Source of the DNA: Streptomyces sp. IMTB 2501
GTDB lineage: Bacteria > Actinomycetota > Actinomycetes > Streptomycetales > Streptomycetaceae
DNA: 62,872 bases
Reading direction: 5' to 3'
Assembly: GCF_001953885.1 (NCBI RefSeq)
Contig: NZ_MQUS01000040.1
Coordinates: forward strand, 1 to 62,872
Positions 47,200 through 55,494 of the stretch are shown here, piece after piece (the stretch's first letter is position 1; every line of letters starts with the position of its first letter). Made by a program: the position numbers and the translations under genes. The notes below the pieces were generated by a model. The model ran no database searches and was not told the origin of the DNA. It saw only the letters and a list, made by a program, of their open reading frames with translations.

Positions 47200-47451
47200 G
47201 TGAGCTTCCCGCTCCGCATCTGTGCCGGTGGGGCCGGCCCCACCGGGGTCACGGTGCCCACCCTGGAGGCTCTCGCCTTCACGGATCAGCCCGGCGAGTT
47301 CGACACCCCGGACGCTGAGGTCCTGCTCACCGTCGCCGGTGCGGTGCGCGACCACCGACCGGTCCCGATCCGCTACACCGACCGCGACGGACGACGCAGC
47401 GAACGCACACTGCACGCGTACTGGATCGTCGCCCATGCGGGCCGCTGGTAG
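47200..47451 (+). pseudogene. WYL-domain regulator fragment
   Basis: LLTVAGAVRDHRPVPIRYTD then RDGRRSERTLHAYWIVAHAG RW is the first part of a WYL domain (V-I-Y-D--G--SERT--P-GIV---GRW). The HTH before and the rest of WYL after are absent. It is a scrap, unlike the complete WYL gene at 49.7 kb. Confidence 0.6.
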
Positions 47452-47619
47452 TGCGGATCCACGTCCCCGCCGTGCCGCTGCTCACCACAGCCAGTGAGTA
47501 CGGGTATCGAGTGAGCTGATGGCGTGTGACATGCCGCTGACGGCGTAAAGAGACGGCTCAGGCTGTTCAGCCGGTCACGCTGACACACATTGATCACGGT
47601 CGCGTCAGGAGACCTCTAG

Positions 47620-48906
47620 GTGCATAGATCGCGTGAGTGGCTGTCCGAGCGGATCCGTCGGGGGCGGCGACTTGCCGTAGCCGCGGGCCTCAGGACCGGA
47701 GTGTGGGTGACGGGCCACGCTGGATGGTGTCTGACCGTCTCGATCGCTCTGCACGTCCTGGCCATCAGTGTCTTTCCTCCCGCACCCCTTGACCTGCGCG
47801 TCTATCGCGACGCCTCTCCGCTTCTCCTCTCCGGCGGACTCTACGACTACCGCCTGCACACAGCCCCGCCCATTCCCCTGCTGGCGTTCACCTATCCGCC
47901 GTTCGCGGCCCTGGTGTTCCTGCCGTTGGCACATCTGCCGTGGACAGCCGCGCTCTGGCTGTGGCAAGCGGCCTCCGTGGCCGCCTTGTTCGCCATCAGC
48001 GTCTGCACCGCGCGTCTGGTGTCCGCCGACACTCTCCGGCGCACCATGTCCCACGCCATGATCTGGACCGCCGCCGGTCTCTGGCTCGAACCCGTCCGCC
48101 ACACACTCGACCAAGGCCAGGTCAATCTGCTGCTGGACGCCTTGGTACTGGGGGCCTTGGCTGTAGTCCGTACGGCCGCGGGCCAGGGAGGGGCCGTCGG
48201 ACTGGCCGCCGCGGTCAAACTCACTCCAGGTGTCGGTGGACTGTACTTCCTGGCAACCCGGCGATGGCGCGCGGCGGCATGGGCCCTGGCCGCTGCGTGC
48301 GCAGCCACGGCACTGGCCTGGCAGATCGCACCGCGCGAGTCGGCAAGGTACTGGAGCACCCTGGTGACCGACACCCGACGCATCGGCCCCGTGTGGTCCG
48401 TGCGCAACCAGTCGCTGCGCGGAGCGCTCAGCAGGCTCCTCGGCCACGACGCCACCCTTTCCCCTGCCTGGTGGCCCGTCCTCGCACTAGTCACCGCCCT
48501 TGCTGCCGACGCCCTGCTCAATGCCGTCACACGCCACGACCTCCTCGGCATCCTGATCACCGCTGAGCTGTACGGACTGCTGGCATGCCCTATCTCCTGG
48601 AGCCACCACTGGATCTAGTGCCTGCCCACCATGATCTGGCTCACCCACCCCATCAGACGGCACCAACTACTCAGCCGCATCACCCTCGCAGCATGGATCA
48701 CCGCGACAGCCACACACCTCGTACCGCTGCTGATCCGATGGGAGGACAGCCTGCACCGCACCAACCCCTACCCGGCCCTGCTGGCCTGGCCCGGCACGGC
48801 CTACACTGCATGCGCCGTGCTGAGTCTTCTCGCCATCAGCACCCACCCCGCGCACACCCCCAGCCGCAAACACGGCCACACCACGACGCACCCCCAGTCT
48901 GCCTAG
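47620..48906 (+). pseudogene. GT87 glycosyltransferase with in-frame TAG
   Basis: The first 332 codons encode a polytopic membrane mannosyltransferase of GT87 (DUF2029): LDLRVYRDASPLLLSGGLYD with the lumenal Asp motif, FTYPPFAALVFLPLAHLPW, RHTLDQGQVNLLLDALVLGA and ISWSHHWI. A TAG (48616-48618) interrupts; the same frame continues CLPTMIWLTHPIRRHQLLSR to 48906 with the remaining helices. Relatives read HHW-(V/I)-W here, so one TGG-to-TAG change made it. Such enzymes add alpha-1,2-mannose to lipid-linked glycans. A 332-aa product lacking the last helices is likely inactive. Confidence 0.85.
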
Positions 48907-49188
48907 GATGCCCCTAGGTGAGATCACTCCCGATGCCGCGCCTGAGAGACACAGGACATCGAAGGGGCCGACACCGGCCGGACGCCAAGTCCATGGCTGC
49001 AGGGATGTGGAGGCCACACAGGTCATGTACTTGGCGAAGGCGTCGACACCAAGAACTGCGACAGCGTGTACTTCGCCGACGTTGAGCGCCACAGCTGGCG
49101 AGGTCGCCCACTCTGGCGCTCAGGAGTCGGGCCGACTGGCCAGGCTGTGACCCCCGGTGAGGAGGCCCTGAAGACGTGGCAGCCGCCG
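48907..49188. other. Gene-free interval
   Basis: 282 bp with no supported gene, repeat or RNA. Confidence 0.4.
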
Positions 49189-49677
49189 TTATGCGACGCG
49201 GTCGGTGGCCGTGCGCCGGGCGAAGTCCATGTGCCAGTTGGTGATCCAGGTCCGCCCGTTGTCGAGGGAGAACGCCTGCTCCCAGTGGGCGCGGTCGGTG
49301 GTGATGCCGGACCAGATGAAGCGCGCCCGGACCTTGCGTCCGCCGTGTTCGTCGTCGCCGTGGAAGACGCCGGTGCCGTCCGCGCCGAAGCTGCCGGTGA
49401 CGGGTGGGAAGAGGGTGCCGGTGCGCTTGCTGGCCCAGTACAGCGACCACTGTGCGGTCGCTGGGTTGAACAGCCGCAGGGTAAGTCCGGAGAAGCCCTT
49501 GGTCGGAAATTCGATCTCATCGAAGCTGGCGGCGCCGTCGAAATGAACGGAGGCGCGGGTGATGCCGGGGAATTCCTCCCAACGGTCGTCACCCTCCGTC
49601 GGGTCGAGGAAGTCCTTGCGCCAGCGGTTGGCGACGTCGTAGGTGCCGGTGAAGAACGCAAAGTCGTTGTTCGTCAT
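49189..49677 (-). CDS. DUF1579-like / lipocalin-type hypothetical protein
   Basis: 162 aa. FFTGTYDVANRWRKDFLDPT, FDGAASFDEIEFPTKGFSGL, TLRLFNPATAQWSLYWASKR, GVFHGDDEHGGRKVRARFIW and ITTDRAHWEQAFSLDNGRTW follow the beta-barrel pattern (W-LYW, E--W) of DUF1579-like proteins. Divergent from the WYL regulator at 49743 across a 65-bp region that holds a long inverted repeat, so it is the probable regulated target. Confidence 0.8.
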   Translation of the reverse strand: MTNNDFAFFTGTYDVANRWRKDFLDPTEGDDRWEEFPGITRASVHFDGAASFDEIEFPTKGFSGLTLRLFNPATAQWSLYWASKRTGTLFPPVTGSFGADGTGVFHGDDEHGGRKVRARFIWSGITTDRAHWEQAFSLDNGRTWITNWHMDFARRTATDRVA

Positions 49678-49691
49678 GCCGCAGACGCTAG

Positions 49692-49728
49692 GACCGGTCC
49701 CCTGACATCCTGTGTCAGGGGACCGGTC
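49692..49728. promoter_or_regulatory. Perfect 16-bp inverted-repeat operator
   Basis: GACCGGTCCCCTGACA (49692-49707) and its exact complement (49713-49728) with a 5-bp spacer, filling the 65 bp between the two divergent starts (49677 and 49743). The site overlaps both promoters and fits binding of the WYL regulator; a half of TGACA-n5-TGTCA form is a common operator core. Confidence 0.8.
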
Positions 49729-49742
49729 GTAGATTTGCGACC

Positions 49743-50708
49743 ATGCGCGCTGGTCGACTCCTCTTGCTTCTGCTCCTGCTGCAAAACCGCGGCCGGATGA
49801 CCGCCGATCAGCTGGCGGCGGCGCTGGAGGTGTCGGTGCGTACGGTGTACCGGGATGTGCAGGCGCTGATCGCGGCGGGCGTGCCGGTCTACGGCGAGGC
49901 GGGGCACGCGGGCGGCTACGCCCTGCTCGACGGCTACCGCACGCGGCTGACCGGGCTGACCGCGGCCGAGGCGCAGACCCTGTTCCTGGCCGGTCTCCCC
50001 GGGCCGGCGGCCGAACTGGGGATGGGCTCGGTCCTGGCAGCGGCCGAGCTCAAGCTCGAGGCAGCCCTGCCGGTCGCGTTGCAGGACCAGGTCCGGCGGA
50101 TCCGTGAGTGCTTCCACCTCGACGCCCCGGGCTGGTACCGGCAGGCGGACGAGGTGCCGCATCTTCCGGCGGTGGCGGCCGCGGTGTGGGAGCGGCGGGC
50201 CATCCGCGTGCGCTACCGCCGGTGGCAGACCCCGCAGGTGGTTGAGCGGCGTCTGGAGCCCTACGGGATCGTGCTCAAGGCCGGACGCTGGTACACCGTC
50301 GCCCGTGCCGACGATGACCTGCGCACCTACCGGATCGGGCAGATCCTTGACCTGGAGCCGCTGGAAGAGGTGTTCGACCCACCGGCCCGTTTCGACCTGG
50401 CTCGTCACTGGCAGGCCCATACGGCTCAGCTGCAGGAGCGGCTGTGGCAGGGCGAAGCGGAGATACGCATCTCACCGGCCGGCATCACCCGCCTCCAGGA
50501 CGTCGCGGCGCAGGCGGTGCTCGATGGCGTGAACCAGGGAAAGCTGGAGCCCGGCGGCTGGCGCCGGGCTGTCATCCCCATCGAGAGCCTCGCCCATGCG
50601 GAGGCAGAGCTGCTGCGGCTGGGCCCGGAGGTGGAGGTGCTCGCACCGCCGGAGCTTCGGGAGCGTATCGCCGCATCGGCACGGACCGTGGCGACGCTCT
50701 ACGACTGA
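49743..50708 (+). CDS. YafY-family WYL-domain transcriptional regulator
   Basis: 321 aa. N-terminal wHTH (LLLLLQNRGRMTADQLAAAL then EVSVRTVYRDVQALIAAGVP), linker, WYL domain (RAIRVRYRRW, VERRLEPYGIVLKAGRWYTV with the GRWY ligand loop, YRIGQILDLEPLEEVF) and WCX-like C-terminus (IPIESLAHAEAELLRLGPEV). It likely represses itself and the divergent DUF1579-like gene via the palindrome between them. Ligand unknown. Confidence 0.92.
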   Translation: MRAGRLLLLLLLLQNRGRMTADQLAAALEVSVRTVYRDVQALIAAGVPVYGEAGHAGGYALLDGYRTRLTGLTAAEAQTLFLAGLPGPAAELGMGSVLAAAELKLEAALPVALQDQVRRIRECFHLDAPGWYRQADEVPHLPAVAAAVWERRAIRVRYRRWQTPQVVERRLEPYGIVLKAGRWYTVARADDDLRTYRIGQILDLEPLEEVFDPPARFDLARHWQAHTAQLQERLWQGEAEIRISPAGITRLQDVAAQAVLDGVNQGKLEPGGWRRAVIPIESLAHAEAELLRLGPEVEVLAPPELRERIAASARTVATLYD

Positions 50709-50740
50709 AGGTGATTTCGCCCGTACATGCCGTCCGGACG

Positions 50741-50762
50741 ACCGGCGTCGGGAAACGCCGGT
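50741..50762 (+). terminator. Hairpin terminator after the WYL regulator
   Basis: ACCGGCGT / ACGCCGGT, a perfect 8-bp stem with a 6-nt loop, 33 bp after the stop. The rest of the 335-bp region to 51043 holds nothing that I can support. Confidence 0.6.
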
Positions 50763-51043
50763 GCTCTCCCTGCACCCGGATGAGGCGCACCGTCCTGCGC
50801 GGTTCATTACGTCACGCCTTCTTAAGCGTCGCCGCCGGAGCGCGTGGCCATTGCCGGAAGGTCGGTACCCGCTCAGGCAGACCGAGAGCGGTATGCGGGG
50901 CGGTGCTGCTGCTCAGGCCACTGCCCTTACCCGCTGTCCCTCGCCCAGTCTCGACAACTCAGGCGCTCATCCGCCAAGTGGAGTACTCAGCCACCCCCGA
51001 CGCACCGGCAGCATGGGGTATCACTCGTCTAGCGGCCAGGAGG

Positions 51044-51481
51044 TCAACGCCCGCTCCCGGCCGCTGCACTGGAGGTGACGGCGGCGATGAGGGCGTCGCC
51101 GGTGTAGGCGTTGCCGCCGATGCCCCAGCCTCCGTCGGGTGCGTTGAGGATGTTGACCCAGGTGTTTTCCCGGTTGTGTCCGGCGACCGTCAGTGAGTCG
51201 ACGACGTCGGTGGCGGCGGTGATGAACGCCGCGCGGGCTTCCGTCGTGTTCAGGCCGATATTGGGCAGCTTCAGTTCGACCATGACGACGGGGCGGTTCA
51301 CCCCGCCGGCGTAGACGTCCTGGGGCGCCAGGACGTGGACGGTGCCACCGACGATCGAGGCGAAGAAGCTGCTGCCGGTAAGTCCGCTGGCTTCGATCAG
51401 CGCTGTGGTCAACTGCGGCAGGATCTCGCGCTCTCCAGCGGCGGTGAGCACGCCACGCGGGGCGGTGACAGTGATCGGCAT
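51044..51481 (-). CDS. Tautomerase-superfamily protein
   Basis: 145 aa beginning MPITVTAPRGVLTAAGEREI, where Pro2 is the catalytic base of 4-oxalocrotonate tautomerase-like proteins. Residues 10-65 and 75-140 look like two tandem beta-alpha-beta units (VVMVELKLPNIGL then AFITAATDVVDSLT). The end, WGIGGNAYTGDALIAAV, is typical of the fused two-domain form. Divergent from the TetR gene and presumably repressed by it. Confidence 0.8.
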   Translation of the reverse strand: MPITVTAPRGVLTAAGEREILPQLTTALIEASGLTGSSFFASIVGGTVHVLAPQDVYAGGVNRPVVMVELKLPNIGLNTTEARAAFITAATDVVDSLTVAGHNRENTWVNILNAPDGGWGIGGNAYTGDALIAAVTSSAAAGSGR

Positions 51482-51504
51482 GGGGAAATCCTTCCTGATG
51501 TGTA

Positions 51505-51524
51505 GCTAGTACGTACGTACTAGC
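51505..51524. promoter_or_regulatory. TetR-type operator
   Basis: GCTAGTACGTACGTACTAGC is a perfect 20-bp palindrome, 24 bp before the tautomerase start and 48 bp before the TetR start. The half-site CGTACTAG recurs at 51552-51559, 13 bp before the TetR start, hinting at a second, weaker site. Confidence 0.82.
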
Positions 51525-51571
51525 CGTGAACTCAGCCTGCAGTAGGATGACCGTACTAGTCAAGGTGGGAG

Positions 51572-52147
51572 ATGCCGGTGTCGAGCGACACACGTACCCG
51601 GATGATCGAGGCGACAGTAGAGGCGTTGCGGTGCCGCGGCGTCGCCGGGATGTCGTTCACCGAGGTCCTGCGCGACAGCGGCGCCGCGCGCGGTGCCATC
51701 TACCATCACTTCCCTGGCGGCAAGGCCCAACTCGTCGCCGAAGCCGCCACACGCTACGGACACGACGTCTGTGCCCACCTCGCCGAACTGCCGGCCGAGA
51801 GCCCTCAGCACACCGTCGAAGCCTTCCTCGCGGCCGTGCGGTCCGTCGTGCAGGAGTCGGCCTGCGGCGGCGGCTGCGCCGTCGCAGCCGTCACCGTCAG
51901 CACGGACGCAGACGACGACACGCTGAGGCAGGTCGCGGCGACCGCTTTCGCCTCCTGGGTCGACCAGCTCGCCGAACGACTCACCACCAGCGGCCTGCCA
52001 CACGGCGACGCCGCCGACCTGGCCACGACCCTGATCACCCTGCTCCAAGGTGCCCACGTACTGTGTCGAGCCGCCGGCACGATCGAGCCCTTCGACCAGG
52101 TCGCTCGCACAGCGATTGAACTCGTCCGCAGTCGGTGCCACGACTGA
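51572..52147 (+). CDS. TetR/AcrR-family repressor
   Basis: 191 aa. N-terminal HTH: MIEATVEALRCRGVAGMSFT, EVLRDSGAARGAIYHHFPGG with the YHHFPGGK signature; helical C-terminal ligand domain with GGGCAVAAVTVSTDADDD, as in LmrA/YxaF-type repressors. ATG at 51572 follows GGTGGGAG. Likely controls itself and the tautomerase gene; inducer unknown. Confidence 0.92.
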   Translation: MPVSSDTRTRMIEATVEALRCRGVAGMSFTEVLRDSGAARGAIYHHFPGGKAQLVAEAATRYGHDVCAHLAELPAESPQHTVEAFLAAVRSVVQESACGGGCAVAAVTVSTDADDDTLRQVAATAFASWVDQLAERLTTSGLPHGDAADLATTLITLLQGAHVLCRAAGTIEPFDQVARTAIELVRSRCHD

Positions 52148-52154
52148 TCAGCCG

Positions 52155-52410
52155 GTGCAACAGCACCTCCACACCTCCGCATCGGCGTAGGCGAACAGCC
52201 CCTCCAGCGTGTGCAGACGCACCTTAGGCCGATCCGGCACTGCAAAGCCGCGGGCCGCGAGCAGCGGCGGACCTCCCGGATCGCTCCGGACACGGTGGAG
52301 CGGTCCACTCCGTACAACTCGGCCAGTGCGGCGTGCGGCAGCCCCAACCGCAGGTGCACCGGCGTGATCAGGAGCCGATCCTTGACGTGCTCCCTGGCCT
52401 AAAGTCCAGG
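52155..52410 (-). pseudogene. IS5-group transposase N-terminal remnant
   Basis: One frame reads VHLRLGLPHAALAELYGVDR then STVSGAIREV (HTH of IS5-like transposases); near 52270 it shifts to LLAARGFAVPDRPKVRLHTL, EGLFAYADAE. The DDE core is missing. Confidence 0.6.
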
Positions 52411-52479
52411 AATTCCGGCCTGGGTCGTCTGACCCTTCCTGGGGGCTTCCTGCTTCAGCGCGCTGTGCGGGCACGTGTG

Positions 52480-52652
52480 CGACTCCATGCCGTGCGGCAC
52501 CACTGATCGGCCCCATCACCGCGGCCCGGCACGGCATCCGCACGGTAGACATCGGCTTCGCGATCTTCTCGATGCACAGCGCCCGCGAACCCCGCACAGC
52601 CGACGCCCCGTACTTGCTGGCGAACACCCTCACGGCCTTCCTGGAGGGCTAG
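52480..52652 (+). pseudogene. M18 aminopeptidase, C-terminal scrap
   Basis: CDSMPCGTTD then, after a one-base shift, GPITAARHGIRTVDIGFAIF and SMHSAREPRTADAPYLLANT, ending LTAFLEG. These are the last metal-site strands of M18 aspartyl aminopeptidases (DMPCGTTIGPI---GI-TVDVG---LSMHSARE). The rest of the enzyme (about 370 aa) is absent. Confidence 0.6.
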
Positions 52653-52718
52653 TTCGCGAACCGCGGGGTACCCGGCCGGCACCGGAGATTCCGGAACCGG
52701 AAAGGGAGGCGAATTCCC

Positions 52719-52973
52719 ATGGGGCTCGGCGGATGCATCATCCTCCTCGCCGCGGGAGCCATCCTGACGTTCGCGACCGACTGGCACATGAAGGGCGTCA
52801 ACCTCCCGGTCGTCGGGCTGATCCTGATGGCCGTGGGACTGCTCGGCGTCGTGACGTTCACGGGGATCGCGCGTCGTCGGCGGGTCGTGGTCCCGCCGAC
52901 GACACCGGTGATGGAGGAGGAACCCCGCCGCCACCACCATGTCGACGGCTACAACGACGGCTACGGCGTCTGA
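52719..52973 (+). CDS. DUF6458 family small membrane protein
   Basis: 84 aa, MGLGGCIILLAAGAILTFAT DWH then VVGLILMAVGLLGVVTFTGI: two membrane helices, the DUF6458 pattern (MG-G-I--IA-GAIL-FA-DW). A His/Tyr-rich hydrophilic tail follows (HHHVDGYNDGYGV). GGGAGG 10-15 nt before the ATG. Function unknown. Confidence 0.8.
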   Translation: MGLGGCIILLAAGAILTFATDWHMKGVNLPVVGLILMAVGLLGVVTFTGIARRRRVVVPPTTPVMEEEPRRHHHVDGYNDGYGV

Positions 52974-53041
52974 CGACAACGCCCAGCTACTGCTCGTCCA
53001 TCCGGGCCAGGACGAGCGGCAGCCGTTCCGCGCCGCCTTCT

Positions 53042-53359
53042 ATGAACCGGACCGGAACAGACCGAACCGGATCGCCCCGCGCGCACGTCTGGCTCGGGGC
53101 CCAAGACCGTGCCCTGCACGGTGTCGGCAACAACGACATCGACGTCCTCCCCAAGAACAGCCCATGCGGGTTCTGGGCCTGTGCCCTCGACCAGGACTAC
53201 GGCGCAGCCCTCCCCGCCGCGGACATCCGCCCCAGTCGGATTCTGTGCAGGCTCACCGCCGCGAACCGCGTCGCCCAGTTACGGGTGACCTCCGTGCACG
53301 ACGACGCGGCCCGGGTCACGCTGGACATCACCGTGTGGGTGCCTGCCCCCAAGACCTGA
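53042..53359 (+). CDS. Hypothetical protein
   Basis: A 105-aa frame, MNRTGTDRTGSPRAHVWLGA then GVGNNDIDVLPKNSPCGFWA and AARVTLDITVWVPAPKT. The alternation of strands near the end looks genuine, but the start has no ribosome site and the upstream end may be truncated. No family recognised. Confidence 0.35.
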   Translation: MNRTGTDRTGSPRAHVWLGAQDRALHGVGNNDIDVLPKNSPCGFWACALDQDYGAALPAADIRPSRILCRLTAANRVAQLRVTSVHDDAARVTLDITVWVPAPKT

Positions 53360-53375
53360 CCGAGGGGCGGCCCTA

Positions 53376-54100
53376 ATGGCAGCAGCCATGCTCAGCCACT
53401 CCGAACTCGTCTGCCTGGCGTTGGTCCAGGCCCTGCTCGGCTACCACTCCGAGGCGCGGTGGCTTCGGTTCGCCCGCAAGCGCCTGGTCGGCCTGTTCCC
53501 GTACCTGCTGCAGCAGTCGGTGTACAACAAACGCCTACGGGCGGCTCTGCCACTGGTCAAGCGCACGATCCGGCAGCTGGCCATGGACAGCGACTTCTGG
53601 ACGGACACCGTGTGGATCACCGACTCCACCCCGGTGCCGTGCGGCATGTCGCCGGACAGTCCAGCGCTCCAAGCGGGCGGGCTGGGCCGGCTAGGGCTAC
53701 TGCAGCTCCCACTCCCGGTTCTTCTGGGGCCTGCGCCTGTACCTGGTCTGCACGCCGACCAACATGCCGATCATGTGGGCGCTCGTCAACCCGAAGATCG
53801 GTGAGCGCGAGGTCCTGGCCGCGATGCTCGAAGTCGACGCGGACCTGGTCCGCACGCGCGAGGGCATCCTGCTCATCTCGAACAAGAGTTTCGCCTCGAA
53901 GGCATTCGAGAAGGACCTCTCCCAACTTAGCATCGAGTTGCTGCGACCGTCGTTCAAGCGCGAGAAGAAGCGCTAGGGCGAGCCGATACTCAAGAAGGTC
54001 CGCCAACTGATCGAGTCGGTCAACGACACCCTCAAAGGGCAGCTCGAGCTGGAACAACACGGCGGACGGTCCTCCGAGGGCGTCGCGATCCGGGACCGGC
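53376..54100 (+). pseudogene. IS982-family transposase, decayed
   Basis: LSHSELVCLALVQALLGYHS, RWLRFARKRLVGLFPYLLQQ and FWTDTVWITDSTPVPCGMSP (first Asp) are IS982-like. A frameshift near 53665 leads to MPIMWALVNPKIGEREVLAA, LLISNKSFASKAFEKDLSQL (second Asp region) and FKREKKR, then TAG (53974), then GEPILKKVRQLIESVNDTLK and LEQHGGR. It breaks off near 54085 (EGVAIR). One shift plus one stop: dead. Confidence 0.8.
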
Positions 54101-54130
54101 CGTCCGCCAGTGCCGGCTCGAAGCGGTCGA

Positions 54131-54159
54131 CTGCTCTCCGCGCGAGCGGAGGTGAACCG
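54131..54159 (+). repeat. Solitary type I-E-like CRISPR repeat, copy 1
   Basis: 29 bp, CTGCTCTCCGCGCG at the 5' half and AGCGGAGGTGAACCG at the 3' half. Length, the CTCCGC-n4-GCGGAG stem and the AACCG end agree with type I-E repeats (compare the E. coli form with CCCGCGCCAGCGGGG and AAACCG). No second repeat at spacer distance on either side and no cas gene in the window. Confidence 0.6.
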
Positions 54160-54163
54160 AGGC

Positions 54164-54211
54164 GTCGACCATCACGCAATTGGACTCTGTCGCTGATCTT
54201 GTGACGGAGCC
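54164..54211 (+). repeat. 48-bp inverted repeat, left copy
   Basis: Starts GTCGACCATCACGCAATT, ends GATCTTGTGACGGAGCC. Matches the reverse complement of 55140-55187 at 43 of 48 positions. Both copies can be read as a protein segment (STIT, ADLVTEP). It begins 4 bp after the CRISPR-like repeat and may be an ISL3-type element end. Confidence 0.75.
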
Positions 54212-54360
54212 AGAGATTCCTCAGCCATAACGGAGTGCGGGCCGTTCCTTGCACGCACTCGTCCTGCTGAACCTGCGGTGCGAGCGGTTTGTCGGCATCG
54301 GGGGCGGACAGCAACACCGGGACGCTCACGCAAACGCATGGATATCGGAGGCATGCAGGC

Positions 54361-54609
54361 GTGCCCAATACTGTGAGTTATGCGAGGGACATCCGGCCAT
54401 TGTTCACCGCCATGGACGTCGAGCACATGCGGCCGATGGGCGTTCTGCTGGACGACTTCACGTACATGTCCGACCCCGGACATGCCCAAGGCGTGCTCGA
54501 CCAGGTGTCCAGCGGCTCCATGCCCCCCGCCCGACAGCGGCGAGCCGCCGTGGGACCAACAACGAGTTCAGCTGTTCAGGACTGGATCAACGACGGCTTC
54601 AAGCTTTGA
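54361..54609 (+). pseudogene. Degraded hypothetical gene
   Basis: VPNTVSYARDIRPLFTAMDV, EHMRPMGVLLDDFTYMSDPG and HAQGVLDQVSSGSMP form a consistent protein; the next stretch makes more sense in another frame (PPPDSGEPPWDQQRVQLFR), then the first frame resumes with DWINDGFKL. Two compensating indels. Family unknown. Confidence 0.4.
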
Positions 54610-54639
54610 GCGGCATCACCCGCGGTGACGGATCCTCCC

Positions 54640-55120
54640 GACGTCTCACGGGCGGCCCGCCGCGCGGCTGAGTGGTGATCGATCTCCGGCGCGATGTGCC
54701 GAGGCCGCAGGCCCAGCACCCCGGCCAGACGGGCACCCGCACGGCCGGCCAGCGCGAGAGCAATCGAGGTCAACTGCTCACGCACCAGTGGCGTGTAGCG
54801 GGCACGCGGGCTCGTCAGCCCCGCGATCTGCTCGGCGAACGTCACCGCCTGACATGCCGGATTCGGGCACTTGAACCGCCGCACCAGCAGCTCGATCACC
54901 ATACTAGCGCCAGCGACCCCGGCATCCGCGAGCCGTCGCACAAACCGCCGTGCACCCGCACCGACGCAAACCGCAGTGCGGACAGTCCACCCCTGCCCGG
55001 CGGGACCGCGCATGCATGGTGACCACCCCGGCCGCGGCCCGTTCGACCAACTCCACTACGACACCGTCAAGATGAGGGAACAACACCTCGAAACTCCGCC
55101 AAGCGCACGCGAGCCGTGAT
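54640..55120 (-). pseudogene. ISL3-family transposase N-terminal remnant
   Basis: MLFPHLDGVVVELVERAAAG and HARSRRAGVDCPHCG (zinc finger), a frameshift near 54970, then YVRRLADAGVAGASMVIEL-like text, VRRFKCPNPACQAVTFAEQI (second zinc finger) and GLTSPRARYTPLVREQLTSI, ALALAGRAGARLAGVLG. This is the zf-ISL3 and HTH part; the DDE domain is absent. Confidence 0.7.
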
Positions 55121-55139
55121 CACGGCCACCACTGATACC

Positions 55140-55187
55140 GGCTCCGTCACAAGATCAGCGGCAGAGCCGAATTTCGTGATCGTCGAC
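55140..55187 (-). repeat. 48-bp inverted repeat, right copy
   Basis: Reverse-complement partner of 54164-54211 (five mismatches). With the left copy it frames a 1024-bp segment holding the ISL3 N-terminal remnant, whose coding start lies just inside this copy, as expected for an element end. Confidence 0.75.
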
Positions 55188-55221
55188 ACGAGGACGTCGA
55201 CCAGGTCCCGCGGCCCCACAG

Positions 55222-55250
55222 CTACTCTCCGCGCGAGCGGAGGTGAACCG
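55222..55250 (+). repeat. Solitary type I-E-like CRISPR repeat, copy 2
   Basis: Identical to the 54131-54159 copy except A for G at position 3, same orientation, 34 bp beyond the right 48-bp inverted repeat. No neighbour repeat at 60-61 bp. Confidence 0.6.
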
Positions 55251-55494
55251 GAGTTCAAAGAGGCCACCCGCCACCAACAGGCCCACTCCCCCACTGAAAC
55301 CAAAACTCCCGACCACTGAAACCCAACCGCCGAACATCAGGTCTCGGTGAACTCCAGGAAGCGGATGGTGGCCGTACCTTCGGTCGGCGCCGCGTGGACG
55401 GGCTTGAGAACCTTGGCGATCTGGCGTGCCACCCGGCGTTGGGCAGCTCGGCGAATAGAGCGTCCTCGATCTGCCGGGTCAGTGCGTTCGAGGC
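55251..55494. other. Interval with possible coding scrap
   Basis: A minus-strand frame near 55340-55490 reads RQIAKVLKPVHAAPTEGTAT, IRFLEFTET and stops; protein-like but unidentified, perhaps a transposase end. Nothing else seen. Confidence 0.3.
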
